A DNA stretch of 64,000 nt, from contig NZ_JADEYS010000005.1 of assembly GCF_015209595.1 (NCBI RefSeq), forward strand, positions 1 through 64,000. The letters are read 5' to 3'. The notes under the pieces were generated by a model. It was given only the letters and a program-made list of their open reading frames with translations, searched no databases and was not told the origin of the DNA. Position 1 is the first letter of the stretch, and each line of letters starts with the position of its first letter. The stretch is from Pontibacterium sinense (GTDB lineage: Bacteria > Pseudomonadota > Gammaproteobacteria > Pseudomonadales > Balneatricaceae). A program made the position numbers and the translations under genes. Shown here piece by piece: positions 53,108 through 63,185 of this stretch.

Positions 53108-53689
53108 ATGATAAGAAAAGTGATTGATCATTTTGAGGAGAGTTTCCTCTCTCTGCTGATGGTGTCGATGACACTGTTGGTGTTTGCTGAGGTGGTTCTG
53201 CGCTTTGGCTTTAATACCGGTATTCACTGGGCGCAGGAAGTGACCCTGCTGATCGCTGCATGGTTTGTACTTTACGGTGCAAGTTATGGGGTAAAAGTGG
53301 GTGCGCACATCGGTGTTGATGTCTTCGTCAAACTGCTACCAAGTCCGATTCACCGTTTCCTGACACTGCTGGCGATTGTGTTGGCGCTGGTTTACTGCGG
53401 CATGTTCCTGTACGGCTCCTGGATCTATCTGGCGAAGATGAAGATGATCGGGATCGAGCTGGAGGACCTGCCAATCCCTAAATGGATACCGATGAGTATT
53501 CTGGTGATCGGTTTTGCCCTGCTGGCCCTGCGTTTTCTGGAGCTGGGTTGGAAAGTACTGAAAGGCGAAGTGGAAGGTTTCCATTTTGTTGATGAAGCGG
53601 CGGAATCCATGGAGATCGCCGAAGAGCTGAAAGCCGCCGAAGCGGCCGAAGCAGCGGCTAAAGAGAACAATACTAAGGAGACCAAATAA
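53108..53689 (+). CDS. dctQ: TRAP transporter small permease DctQ
   Basis: DctQ is the four-helix small membrane subunit of the C4-dicarboxylate TRAP transporter. The 193-residue protein has helices at about 13-33, 47-67, 88-108 and 130-150, with the family motif HWAQEVTLLIAAWFVLYGASYGVKVGAHIGVDVF. It ends in an unusual 45-residue charged tail rich in Glu, Ala and Lys (EELKAAEAAEAAAKENNTKETK). AAGGGGG precedes the ATG. Its stop codon abuts the dctM start. Confidence 0.93.
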   Translation: MIRKVIDHFEESFLSLLMVSMTLLVFAEVVLRFGFNTGIHWAQEVTLLIAAWFVLYGASYGVKVGAHIGVDVFVKLLPSPIHRFLTLLAIVLALVYCGMFLYGSWIYLAKMKMIGIELEDLPIPKWIPMSILVIGFALLALRFLELGWKVLKGEVEGFHFVDEAAESMEIAEELKAAEAAEAAAKENNTKETK

Positions 53690-55087
53690 ATGACTATTGC
53701 TGCGTTGTTCCTTATGTTGTTCGGTTTCATCTTTATGGGGATGCCGATTGCGATTGCGTTGGGTTTCTCTTCCGTGACAACGATTTTGCTGTTCTCGAAC
53801 GATTCGCTGCCTTCAGTGGCACTGAAGTTGTTCGAAGCCACCTCTGAACACTATACGTTGCTGGCGATCCCGTTCTTTATCCTGTCTTCCGCGTTTTTGT
53901 CGACCGGTGGTGTGGCAAAACGCCTGATTAACTTTGCAATCGACAGTATTGGTCACGTACGGGGTGGTCTGGCGATGGCCTCGGTGATGGCATGCATGCT
54001 GTTCGCTGCGGTATCCGGTTCCTCTCCGGCCACGGTAGCAGCGATCGGTACCATCGTTATTGCCGGTATGGTGCGTGCGGGTTACCCGGAATCGTTTGCG
54101 GCCGGTGTTATCGCGAACGCGGGTACGCTGGGTATCCTGATTCCACCATCCATTGTGATGTTGGTATACGCGGCGGCGACCGAAGTGTCTGCGTCCCGTA
54201 TGTTCATGGCTGGCTTCATTCCGGGCCTGATGATGGGCGGCATCCTGATGATCGCAATCTATATCACGGCGCGCATCAAGAAACTCCCGGCGCAGCCGTT
54301 CCCGGGTTTCCGTCAGTTGGCGAAGTCCGGTTCCATTGCAATGGGCGGTCTGATGCTGATCGTGATCGTTCTGGGTTCCATCTACGGTGGTATCGCATCG
54401 CCAACAGAAGCCGCAGCGGTAGCAGCGGTATATGCTTACCTGGTCGCTGTGTTTGGTTACCGTGATATCGGTCCGATGAAGGGTATTCTGTGGCGCAATC
54501 AAGGCGAGAGCAGCGGGGCTGCGGCAATACGTAACCTGTTCCAGATGGCGATTGCGTTGCCGAAATCCGTGACTAATCCTGAAGTTCGTAAAGTGGTCCT
54601 GGATGGCTCTAAAGTGTCGCTGATGCTGCTGTTCATCATTGCTAACGCAATGCTGTTCGCGCACGTGCTGACCACTGAGCGTATTCCTCACACCATTGCG
54701 GAAACCATCATTCAATGGGGTCTGCCTGCGTGGGGCTTCCTGATCGTCGTGAATATCCTGCTGCTGATCGCCGGTAACTTCATGGAGCCGTCTGCGATCC
54801 TGCTGATCATGGCACCGATCCTGTTCCCGATCGCCACACAGCTGGGTATCGATCCGATTCATCTGGGTATCATCATGGTGGTGAATATGGAGATCGGCAT
54901 GCTCACGCCTCCGGTGGGCCTGAACCTCTTTGTGACCGCAGGGATAACCGGGAAGAATATGGTATGGGTGATCAAGGCTTGTCTGCCTTGGCTCAGCCTG
55001 CTGCTGTTCTTCCTGATCCTGATTACCTACATTCCGCAGATCTCTCTGTTCCTGCCGGAGCTGATTGATTCCATGCGCGGCTACTAA
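53690..55087 (+). CDS. dctM: TRAP transporter large permease DctM
   Basis: DctM is the 12-helix-type large subunit that uses the sodium gradient to import the substrate delivered by DctP. The 465-residue protein has the family blocks FIFMGMPIAIALG, LLAIPFFILSSAFLSTGG, ACMLFAAVSGSSPATVAAIGTI, GTLGILIPPSIVMLVYAAAT and MEIGMLTPPVGLNLFV. A charged insertion lies near the middle (about 260-300). Length is slightly above the usual 425-440. A strong terminator follows at 55180. Confidence 0.95.
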   Translation: MTIAALFLMLFGFIFMGMPIAIALGFSSVTTILLFSNDSLPSVALKLFEATSEHYTLLAIPFFILSSAFLSTGGVAKRLINFAIDSIGHVRGGLAMASVMACMLFAAVSGSSPATVAAIGTIVIAGMVRAGYPESFAAGVIANAGTLGILIPPSIVMLVYAAATEVSASRMFMAGFIPGLMMGGILMIAIYITARIKKLPAQPFPGFRQLAKSGSIAMGGLMLIVIVLGSIYGGIASPTEAAAVAAVYAYLVAVFGYRDIGPMKGILWRNQGESSGAAAIRNLFQMAIALPKSVTNPEVRKVVLDGSKVSLMLLFIIANAMLFAHVLTTERIPHTIAETIIQWGLPAWGFLIVVNILLLIAGNFMEPSAILLIMAPILFPIATQLGIDPIHLGIIMVVNMEIGMLTPPVGLNLFVTAGITGKNMVWVIKACLPWLSLLLFFLILITYIPQISLFLPELIDSMRGY

Positions 55088-55179
55088 TTTCCGAATCCCA
55101 ATCCGGAAACTGACGGAACCTTTCCACTCCTGGCGGGGTTCCTGTTTGCTCCTATCTGTACCCTTTTGTTAGTGCAGTT

Positions 55180-55208
55180 GCCACCGAGGCTTCCTCGGTG
55201 GCTTTTTT
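55180..55208 (+). terminator. intrinsic terminator of the dctPQM operon
   Basis: GCCACCGAGG, CTT loop, CCTCGGTGGC, then six T. Confidence 0.95.
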
Positions 55209-55338
55209 ATTTATGCCACGTTTTGCAGAAAAGGGACTGCCCCCCCAACGTTGCCCGAACGACCTATCTGTTACGGTTGTCGAATCCCGCGCCACAGTTA
55301 CGTATAATACGCTGCTGATTTAGTTCTGGAGTACTACG

Positions 55339-55839
55339 GTGTTGGGATCTGTTGCTGCGTTATGGGGATTTGCCGGGATCAGTCTGATCTTGGGCAGTGC
55401 TATCTATCGCTTGAGCCAAATCGCCTGGCAAATGTTTGAGCAGCCTTTCAGCTGGTATCACTGGGCCGCACTGGCGTTCAGTGTTGCATTTATGGGGTTT
55501 GCTGAAGGTTATCGTGGTTTCCAGAAAGCCTTCTCACCGCGTGTGGCTGCCCGTATCTATTACCTGTCGCAACACGTGACGCCGATGCGTGCGCTGTTGG
55601 CCCCCCTGTTCTGTATGGGGTATTTCCACGTGCGTCGTAAGCGTCAGATTGTGACAGTCTGCCTGACGTTAGGCATTATTGTGCTGGTGCAGTTTGTTCA
55701 TATGCTGGATCAGCCCTGGCGTGGCATTGTGGATGCGGGTGTTGTGGTGGGCCTGACCTGGGGGTTGCTGTCCATTGCGCTGTTCAGCCTCAAGGCATTC
55801 TTTGGCAACGGATTTAACCACTCACCGGAAACACCTTAA
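55339..55839 (+). CDS. Hypothetical integral membrane protein
   Basis: I recognise no family. The 166-residue protein has four predicted membrane segments (about 5-25, 38-55, 103-122 and 130-152) and a central basic loop with GYRGFQKAFSPRVAARIYYLSQHVTPMRALLAPLFCMGYFHVRRKRQ, where the pattern of arginines suggests a cytoplasmic face. The start is a GTG at 55339 with GGAG seven bases upstream. A TATAAT at 55303-55308 is a likely -10 element. It is a single gene between the dct operon and the HD-GYP gene. Confidence 0.7.
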   Translation: MLGSVAALWGFAGISLILGSAIYRLSQIAWQMFEQPFSWYHWAALAFSVAFMGFAEGYRGFQKAFSPRVAARIYYLSQHVTPMRALLAPLFCMGYFHVRRKRQIVTVCLTLGIIVLVQFVHMLDQPWRGIVDAGVVVGLTWGLLSIALFSLKAFFGNGFNHSPETP

Positions 55840-56039
55840 CCCTCTTCTCCTGTACGTTTTCTGTCTGCCGCTTATATTCACATAAGCGGCAATATGCCAC
55901 TTTCTCCCTGAATTCTCCTGCCTTTATCATCCGGATTAGGTTGAATTATCCACTTGCTGTGACTCCTGACGGCGCCCATAATAGATCGCGATAAGGAAGT
56001 AACCCGGCACTTCACGCGCAACGTTAAGTGGGTATTACA

Positions 56040-57089
56040 GTGAAATTTGGATATCACATACTGATCGTCGATGATGTCACCGAGAATATTCAGGTGGTGA
56101 TGAACATCCTCAAAGAACAGAACTACCAGTTCTCGTTTGCAACCAGTGGCGCTGAGGCCTTGGCGCTGGTGGATCAACAGGATTTTGATCTGATCCTGCT
56201 GGATATCATGATGCCGGATATGAACGGTTTTGATGTCTGTAAGCAGATTAAATCCCAACCCTCCCTGCACGATGACGTGCCGATCATTTTCCTGACTGCC
56301 AGAACCGATATTGACTCCATCAGTCAGGGGTTCGCTTTAGGAGCGGTGGATTACATTGTTAAGCCATTCCATCCAGAAGAACTGATTGCCCGCGTAGGGA
56401 ATCATCTGGAGTTAAGCCATGCCCGCAAGCTGTTGGAATTTCACAACATCACTTTGCAGCGGAAGATGGAAGGCAAAGAGAAACGTATTGCCCGTGAGCT
56501 GGAAAACTACCAGAAAGATATTATCCGGGTGCTTACCGAACTGATGGAAGCGACGTCGGATGAGACGGGTAAACATATCCGTCGGGTCGCTGAGGTTTCC
56601 CGCTTACTTGCCCAGCACTGCAATAGCATCAGTGATGAAGAAGCCCATATCATCTACTACGCTGCACCCATGCACGACATCGGAAAGATTTCGCTGCCCC
56701 ATGGTCTTCTGCATAAACCTGGGAAACTGACCGAAGCGGAATACAGCACCATGCGCACACATACCCAGCGGGCGCACGATTTCCTGAAACACTCTGACCG
56801 CCTGATCATGAAAGCGGCGGATGTCATCGCCATGCAACACCATGAAAAATGGGATGGCACCGGATATCCCAAAGGCCTGAAAGGCAATGAGATCCATATT
56901 TATGGACGTATTGTTGCCTTGGCGGATGTGTTTGATGCGTTGACCCACAAGCGTTCCTATAAAGATGCCTGGTCACTGGATGACGCGGTGGACTACATTC
57001 AGAAATTGAAAGGAATCCATTTCGATCCTGAGCTGGTCGATATTTTTTCTGAGCATATCGATGAGATCGCTAACATTATTGAAAGCTGA
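56040..57089 (+). CDS. HD-GYP response regulator (predicted c-di-GMP phosphodiesterase)
   Basis: The protein joins a receiver domain (Asp55 in LILLDIMMP, with KPF later) to an HD-GYP domain (His212-Asp213 in MHDIGK, HHEKWDGTGYP with GYP at 275-277). HD-GYP enzymes hydrolyse c-di-GMP to GMP. The active-site motifs seem complete, so it should be active when phosphorylated or dephosphorylated. A short coiled coil joins the domains. I chose the GTG at 56040; a GTG at 56028 is also in frame, and neither has a strong ribosome binding site. The next gene, a hybrid kinase, starts inside its last 29 bases and is its likely partner. Confidence 0.88.
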   Translation: MKFGYHILIVDDVTENIQVVMNILKEQNYQFSFATSGAEALALVDQQDFDLILLDIMMPDMNGFDVCKQIKSQPSLHDDVPIIFLTARTDIDSISQGFALGAVDYIVKPFHPEELIARVGNHLELSHARKLLEFHNITLQRKMEGKEKRIARELENYQKDIIRVLTELMEATSDETGKHIRRVAEVSRLLAQHCNSISDEEAHIIYYAAPMHDIGKISLPHGLLHKPGKLTEAEYSTMRTHTQRAHDFLKHSDRLIMKAADVIAMQHHEKWDGTGYPKGLKGNEIHIYGRIVALADVFDALTHKRSYKDAWSLDDAVDYIQKLKGIHFDPELVDIFSEHIDEIANIIES

Positions 57090-60000
57090 GTGCTGGCTGG
57101 TTCTATTGCTGGTTTGTGCTCTTCTGGTGTGTTCTCCGCCGCAGGCCCATGCATTGGAACTGACGGCTGAAGAGCAGACATGGATTGCAGAAAATCCCAC
57201 GATCTATCTCGGCTCGGACTACGCCTGGCCACCCTATGACTTCGCCGATGCCAGTGGTCAGCACTCCGGCATATCTGCCGATTTTATGGCGTTGATCAGT
57301 GAAAAAACCGGGCTGAATATTCAGGTTCGCAGCGGTGTCTGGTCAGAGGTGATGGCACAGATGAAAGCCGGGGAACTGGATGGTCTGGCCTGCGCCATGA
57401 AAACCCCGGAACGTGAAAGTTTCCTGCATTTCTCAACGCCATATACCCGTATGCCGCTGGCGGTTGTAGTTCAGTCTGACCGCAGTGATATTCGATCGTT
57501 TGATGATCTTCAGGGGCATACGGTTGCCGTCAATAAGGGCTCGTATCTGCATGAGTGGTTTTCCACCCATCATCCTGATCTTCAGCTGTATCTGACGACC
57601 TCCAACAGCGACTCTCTGGATGCCGTCAGCTTCTCTCAAGCAGATGCCTATGTGGGTAACGTGGGGGTTGCGACATATCTGATCAACGAGAAGTACCTCA
57701 CCAACCTCAAGATTATCGACAAACTTGACGCGCTGCAGACTGAAACCTCAGTGGCGATTGATATCAACCAGCCGATCCTCGCCTCGATCATACAAAAAGC
57801 CCTGGATGCCGTGACGCCAGAGGAGAGAAAACGGGTTAATCAATACTGGTTTAATGCGTCTCGGGCACAAGTGATCGACCTGAGTCCGGATGAGCAAGCC
57901 TGGATTCGCGCTCACCCTGTGGTCAATGCCGGGGGTCTGAAAGACTGGGCACCCTATGATTTTATCAATGCTGATCAGCGCTACAGTGGGATTATTGCGG
58001 ACTATCTGGCGCTGATCTCGCGTCGCACTGGGCTGAAGTTCGAAACGACATTGGATGAGTGGGATATCAACCTGCAACGGTTGCAGGATAAACAGCTGGA
58101 TCTGTTGCCGGGGGCCTATAAAACCCCGGAACGTGAAGCCTATGCGCTGTTTTCGGATGCTTACTTCGATATTCTCGATTACTTCTTTGTACATCGGGAT
58201 CTGCAACTTGAAACACTGGCTGATCTGGCTGGAAAAACGGTCGCGATTCCCAAAGGTTATGCGCAGGCGGAACGGATCAGGCAACACTTCCCGGAGATAA
58301 ACGTGTTGGAAGTGGCCAGCTTTTCCGCTTCTATTGATGCGGTACTGCAGGGTAAAGCGCAGCTGCTGTATGACGGTTACCCGGCGGTTGCCTATGCGCT
58401 TGCGAAACAGGGCATTACAGAAATTGTGCCGTTCCGTTCTACTCGGGGACAGGGACTGAATACCCTGCATATGATGACCCGTGATGACTATCCGCAGCTG
58501 GCCTCGATTATCCAGAAAGCCCTCAATAGTATCTCTCAGGCTGAGAAACAGGCGATTTATCAGAAGTGGGTGCAGGGCTTCATTCTGGAAGAGCTGAACG
58601 CCGTTGATCTTGTGCTGACCCCAGAAGAACGCCGTTGGTTAGTCCGCAACCGGCAGATCCGTTTTACCGGCTTGCCACAATCGATGCCGTTTGAGATGAA
58701 CCGCAACGGTCATCATGTGGGAATTGTTGCGGAATATCTGAAGCAGATTGAGGCGTCGATCCCGGTGAACTTCACCTATCTACCTGCGGACAATGCATCA
58801 CAGATGACGGCGATTGCGGCGCAGCAGCAGGTAGAAGTGGTGTCCTCTTTTCAGGGGGATGACCGGCTGGCGCAGGATTACCGTGCCACTGTGCCCTACG
58901 CGACTGCACCGGTGGTAGTTTTGATGAAGCAGCAGGCGTTTGTGAATGAGCTGGGCGATATTGCCGATGCACATATCGCGCTGGTGGAGGGCACAGGTTA
59001 TTCGCAACAGCTCAAAACTGAGTACCCCGACGCTAAGTTTGTCCACGCACGGAATGCGACACAGGCGTTAATGATGCTGGAGAACGGTACGGTTCAGGCG
59101 ACAGTACTCCCGATGCCACAAGCCCGCTATCTGCTGAAAATCCAGAATGTGCACGGGATCAATATCGTCGGGAAAACACACGTTAATCAGGCGTTGGCCC
59201 TCTACGTTAATAAATCCCGCCCCGCACTGTACAGCCTGCTTGATAAGGCCTTGAGTCATATCGATCAGACACAAGGGCCGGTGATTTCAGCCAAGTGGAG
59301 CAAACTTGAGTTCGCCAAGCAGACGGACTACTGGCTGATTGTGCAGGTGGTGACCGTATTGCTGGTCATCATGGGCATCGTATTTTATTGGAACCTGAAG
59401 CTGGCACGTGAAATTCGCCGTCGTCAGCAGCTGGAGTCAGAGCTGCGACAGAGTCAGGCTCAATTGCGGGTGGTGATCGACAATGTGCCGTTACGTATTC
59501 TGGTCACCGCGCCGTCGGGGGAGGTCTTGTCGGCCAACGCGGTGGTGTTGCGCGATTTTGACATCAGCGCAGAGGAGGCACGGCGTAAAAATATTGCCGA
59601 TTATTACGTCAATGATGATGAGCGGGCGGCGGTTAAGGCGCAGCTCGCGCGTGAGGGTAAAGTCGAGCAAAAAGTTGTTTCGATGCGGGAAGCCAACGGC
59701 TCTGTCAGCAATATGATGCTCTCGGTGATCCCTATCGAATATAATCATCAGCCGGCATTTTTATCCCTATCGCTGGACCTCTCGGAACGTATTGAGATGG
59801 AACAGCAGTTACAGCGGGCCAAAGAGCAGGCTGAAGCGGCCAATGCGGCGAAGTCTGAATTTCTCGCGAACATGAGCCATGAAATCCGGACGCCGATGAA
59901 CGCCATTCTTGGTTTTACCGAACTGCTACGTGAACAAGTGACAGAACCGCGTTTGCAGGACTTCACCCGAATTATCCAAAACGCAGGTAACTCGCTGCTG

Positions 60001-61275
60001 CGCCTGATCAACGATATTCTCGACCTCTCCAAGATTGAAGCGGGCAAGATGGAGCTTTCCCACAGCGCCTGTAATCTGCATGAGATGCTGAAAGAGATTG
60101 CTGATATCTTCACGATGAATGTGAGTAAAAAGGGCATTCAGCTGTATCTCTCCACCGATCACAGTATTCCCGATGCACTGCTGTTAGATGCGACCCGCCT
60201 GCGACAAGTGATTTTTAACCTCATTGGCAATGCAGTGAAGTTTACCGAACGGGGGCATGTGCGGTTGGCGGCGCAGGCGATTAATCACGATGAGGCACGC
60301 AGCAAAATTGATCTGGTGATTCGTGTGGAAGATACCGGAATGGGAATCGCACCGGACCAGCTCAAAACAATCTTCGACAGTTTTGGTCAGCAGTTTGGAC
60401 AAGACAATGAAAAATATGGCGGCACGGGGCTGGGGCTGAGCATCAGCCAGCGTTTGGTCAATCTGATGGGAGGACAGATCGACGTTGCCAGTCAACAGGG
60501 GCAAGGGACAGCATTTACGGTCACCTTAAAAGAGGTGGACATTGCCTCGGTGCAAGCGCAAAAGACTCTCAATGCAAGTCTCGCTTTTGACTGCAGTCAG
60601 GTTCGGTTCCATCCAGCCACGGTGCTGGTGGTGGATGATGTAGAGGACAATCGGGCGCTGCTGGTTCAGAACTTTGCCGACTCACCGTTAACGGTGTACA
60701 CCGCCGCAGACGGTCATGCTGCATTGGCCCAGCTGGAGCAACATGAAATCGATCTGGTGATCATGGATATTCGTATGCCGGGGATGGACGGTTATGACTG
60801 TGCCGAACATGTGAAACAGCGCTGGCCTGAGTTGCCGGTCATCGCCTTAACCGCATCCGTGATGCAGGATGAGTTCCAGCAGCTGAAGCAGGCTAACTTT
60901 GACGCTTACCTGCGCAAGCCGGTATTAAAAGGTGACCTGTTCCAGACGCTGATGCAGTTTTTGGCACATGATGTAGAGGCGCATGACGCAATGGCTGAAG
61001 CAGGTGGCGTGCGTCTGCGGGTGCAAGATCTACAGCCGTATGTTTCTCAACTCAAACTGCACGCCTTCATGTTGTTTCAGCAATCACAGAAGAGCAACAA
61101 TATGGACACGATTACCGAGTTTGCTAAAGCCGTCGCGGATGTGGCGGTCGCAGGGCAGGCCCAGGCACTGGACCGTTACGCCACCTTGTTACTGGAAGCG
61201 GTGGATAGCTTTAATATCATGGCGATCAAAGCGTTGATGACAGAATTTGAAGCAGCCTGGGCGGATCTGCCCTGA
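57061..61275 (+). CDS. BvgS-type hybrid sensor histidine kinase with three periplasmic binding domains
   Basis: This 1404-residue membrane kinase has a signal peptide (about 1-32) and three tandem SBP_bac_3 (Venus flytrap) domains, each opening with a related TxEE/PDEQxW segment: WIAENPTIYLGSDYAWPPYDF (about 41), WIRAHPVVNAGGLKDWAPYDF (about 280) and WLVRNRQIRFTGLPQSMPFEM (about 525). A membrane helix follows (756-778), then PAS (about 805-920), HisKA with His940 in NMSHEIRTPMNAILGF, HATPase with GGTGLGLSI, and a receiver with Asp1236 in LVIMDIRMPGMDGYD. The last 90 residues resemble the degenerate tail of BvgS-like kinases and show no clear Hpt histidine. BvgS and EvgS have two flytrap domains; three is unusual. 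It overlaps the HD-GYP gene by 29 bases. Confidence 0.87.
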   Translation: MRSLTLLKAECWLVLLLVCALLVCSPPQAHALELTAEEQTWIAENPTIYLGSDYAWPPYDFADASGQHSGISADFMALISEKTGLNIQVRSGVWSEVMAQMKAGELDGLACAMKTPERESFLHFSTPYTRMPLAVVVQSDRSDIRSFDDLQGHTVAVNKGSYLHEWFSTHHPDLQLYLTTSNSDSLDAVSFSQADAYVGNVGVATYLINEKYLTNLKIIDKLDALQTETSVAIDINQPILASIIQKALDAVTPEERKRVNQYWFNASRAQVIDLSPDEQAWIRAHPVVNAGGLKDWAPYDFINADQRYSGIIADYLALISRRTGLKFETTLDEWDINLQRLQDKQLDLLPGAYKTPEREAYALFSDAYFDILDYFFVHRDLQLETLADLAGKTVAIPKGYAQAERIRQHFPEINVLEVASFSASIDAVLQGKAQLLYDGYPAVAYALAKQGITEIVPFRSTRGQGLNTLHMMTRDDYPQLASIIQKALNSISQAEKQAIYQKWVQGFILEELNAVDLVLTPEERRWLVRNRQIRFTGLPQSMPFEMNRNGHHVGIVAEYLKQIEASIPVNFTYLPADNASQMTAIAAQQQVEVVSSFQGDDRLAQDYRATVPYATAPVVVLMKQQAFVNELGDIADAHIALVEGTGYSQQLKTEYPDAKFVHARNATQALMMLENGTVQATVLPMPQARYLLKIQNVHGINIVGKTHVNQALALYVNKSRPALYSLLDKALSHIDQTQGPVISAKWSKLEFAKQTDYWLIVQVVTVLLVIMGIVFYWNLKLAREIRRRQQLESELRQSQAQLRVVIDNVPLRILVTAPSGEVLSANAVVLRDFDISAEEARRKNIADYYVNDDERAAVKAQLAREGKVEQKVVSMREANGSVSNMMLSVIPIEYNHQPAFLSLSLDLSERIEMEQQLQRAKEQAEAANAAKSEFLANMSHEIRTPMNAILGFTELLREQVTEPRLQDFTRIIQNAGNSLLRLINDILDLSKIEAGKMELSHSACNLHEMLKEIADIFTMNVSKKGIQLYLSTDHSIPDALLLDATRLRQVIFNLIGNAVKFTERGHVRLAAQAINHDEARSKIDLVIRVEDTGMGIAPDQLKTIFDSFGQQFGQDNEKYGGTGLGLSISQRLVNLMGGQIDVASQQGQGTAFTVTLKEVDIASVQAQKTLNASLAFDCSQVRFHPATVLVVDDVEDNRALLVQNFADSPLTVYTAADGHAALAQLEQHEIDLVIMDIRMPGMDGYDCAEHVKQRWPELPVIALTASVMQDEFQQLKQANFDAYLRKPVLKGDLFQTLMQFLAHDVEAHDAMAEAGGVRLRVQDLQPYVSQLKLHAFMLFQQSQKSNNMDTITEFAKAVADVAVAGQAQALDRYATLLLEAVDSFNIMAIKALMTEFEAAWADLP

Positions 61276-61310
61276 ACGATTTATGAGATAAGCTGGGTTA
61301 CTGAGTTTAT

Positions 61311-61347
61311 AAAAAAGCCCCGTCGGTAAACCGTACGGGGCTTTTTT
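61311..61347. terminator. bidirectional terminator between the hybrid kinase and ilvA
   Basis: AAAAAAGCCCCGT pairs with ACGGGGCTTTTTT, with a small CGGT/ACCG extension in the loop. Both strands have T runs. Confidence 0.95.
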
Positions 61348-61367
61348 GGGTGTGGCGTGTGTGATGC

Positions 61368-62885
61368 TTAGCCAAGAAACAGCTGATAGGCGCGGTTATC
61401 GGTTTCTTCCCAGAAGTTGTAACCGATCTCCGCGAGGAAACTTTCCACTTCGCTACGCTCGCCTTCCGGCACCTGCATACCGACCAGTACGCGCCCGTAA
61501 GCTGCACCGTGGTTTCGGTAGTGGAACATAGAGATATTCCAGCGGCCGCCCAGTGTGCTGAGGAATTTCATCAGTGCGCCCGGACGTTCCGGGAACTCAA
61601 AGCGGTATACCACTTCGTTTTCCAGAGACCCCGGTGCGTGACCGCCGACCATATAACGCACATGTAACTTGGCGATCTCATTGTCGGTCAGATCTTCCAC
61701 TTCTGGCACATGCTCGCGCAGGTCGTTCAGCAACGATTCCCGACCACAGCCTGCGGCTTTGGTCTGGATACCGGCAAAGACAATGGCTTCGTTGTCATCG
61801 CTATAGCGGTAGTTAAACTCGGTGATATTACGCTGCCCCAGGGCTGCACAAAACGCTTTGAAGCTGCCCGGACGTTCGGGGATCTTGGCCGCAATAATCG
61901 CCTCGCGGTTTTCACCCAGCTCTGCCCGTTCGGCGATATGCCGCAGGCGGTCAAAGTTGACGTTCGCACCGGAATCGATCGCAATCAGGGTTTCATCTGA
62001 GCAGTTTTCACGCGCGACATATTTCTTCATGCCCGCGACACCCAATGCACCTGCTGGTTCGCAGATGGAACGGGTGTCATCGTAGATATCTTTAATGGCG
62101 GCACAGATCTCATCGGTATTGACCGTGATCACCTCATCCACATACTGGCGTGCGATCTCAAACGTGTGCTCACCGATCTGAGCAACCGCGACACCTTCGG
62201 CAAAAATACCCACCTGAGACAGGGTGACACGCTCGTTGGCTTCCAGAGCCGCTTTCAGACAGGCTGAATCTTCATACTCGACGCCGATAACTTTGACTTC
62301 CGGGCGCAGATATTTGATGTACACCGAGATACCTGCAATCAGACCGCCGCCGCCGACCGGGACAAAAACCGCATCAATCGGCCCGCTTTCCTGACGCAGG
62401 ATCTCCATCGCAATGGTGCCTTGTCCGGCTATGACATCCTGATCGTCGTACGGGTGCACGTAGACATAACCGTGCTCTTCAACCAGTTTCTGAGAGTGGG
62501 CCAGTGCCTGATCAAAGGTGTCGCCGAAGAGCACCACGTTACCGCCCCATGCACGGACATTGTTGACCTTAATGTCCGGTGTGGTTTTTGGCATTACGAT
62601 GGTGGCGTTCACCCCCATCTTATTGGCGGCCATCGCCAGACCTTGTGCATGGTTACCAGCAGAGGCGGCGACCACACCACAGGCGCGCTCTTCTGCGCTT
62701 AGCTGATTCATCTTGTTGTAAGCGCCACGGAGCTTGAACGAGAACACGGGTTGCTTGTCTTCACGTTTGAGCAAAATCTTGTTACCAAGACGCTTTGACA
62801 GTGATGGAGCGACTTCCAATGGAGTTTCAACCGCCACGTCGTAAACACGGGCTTCCAGAATCTTCTTGATATATCGGTGTGCCAT
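61368..62885 (-). CDS. ilvA: Threonine ammonia-lyase, biosynthetic
   Basis: IlvA converts threonine to 2-oxobutanoate in isoleucine synthesis with PLP. The 505-residue protein has the PLP lysine (Lys51) in FSFKLRGAYNKM, the phosphate-binding loop VPVGGGGLIAG, SAGNHAQGLA, and two C-terminal ACT-like regulatory domains (from about residue 330, AAKIPERPGSFKAFCAAL, and VYRFEFPERPGALMKFL) for isoleucine and valine control. I start at ATG 62885 (MAHRYIKKILEARVYDV), which matches Pseudomonas IlvA; the frame reaches to 62951. It is divergent from rpiA, the pseudomonad arrangement. Confidence 0.95.
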   Translation of the reverse strand: MAHRYIKKILEARVYDVAVETPLEVAPSLSKRLGNKILLKREDKQPVFSFKLRGAYNKMNQLSAEERACGVVAASAGNHAQGLAMAANKMGVNATIVMPKTTPDIKVNNVRAWGGNVVLFGDTFDQALAHSQKLVEEHGYVYVHPYDDQDVIAGQGTIAMEILRQESGPIDAVFVPVGGGGLIAGISVYIKYLRPEVKVIGVEYEDSACLKAALEANERVTLSQVGIFAEGVAVAQIGEHTFEIARQYVDEVITVNTDEICAAIKDIYDDTRSICEPAGALGVAGMKKYVARENCSDETLIAIDSGANVNFDRLRHIAERAELGENREAIIAAKIPERPGSFKAFCAALGQRNITEFNYRYSDDNEAIVFAGIQTKAAGCGRESLLNDLREHVPEVEDLTDNEIAKLHVRYMVGGHAPGSLENEVVYRFEFPERPGALMKFLSTLGGRWNISMFHYRNHGAAYGRVLVGMQVPEGERSEVESFLAEIGYNFWEETDNRAYQLFLG

Positions 62886-63185
62886 AGGGGTATCGGTATC
62901 TTGCGGGGGATTTTTGACTGCGTATTGAGAGAATGGTAAAGGCTCAGGCATCTATGAACAAGCAATAAACAGGGACGGATGGCGCTATTTGCGCTTATTA
63001 CTGCCTTACATGACGTATTTTGCGCAGGTGGGTGATCGTTGATTATAGGGTAGGGATCATCCAGCGCTTTTGGATATCCCGCGAAAGTAGTGGTTTTTAG
63101 CGTCACCGTTGGCTACAAGCCGTCGCAATCTGTGCGTATAATTTCCCCCAAATTGGCTTCTTAGATGACTGGGGATGCGTGACGC

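Noticed and set aside
53813..54862. 349-codon minus-strand frame inside dctM
   Set aside because: His/Gln/Arg-rich composition typical of an antisense frame; dctM on the other strand is clearly real.
56005..56020. GGCAC-N-GCA sequence with sigma-54 GG/GC spacing before the HD-GYP gene
   Set aside because: The -12 half is poor and the predicted transcription start would fall almost on the start codon.
57748..58470. 240-codon minus-strand frame inside the hybrid kinase
   Set aside because: Antisense shadow within a conserved binding domain; no start signal or family pattern.
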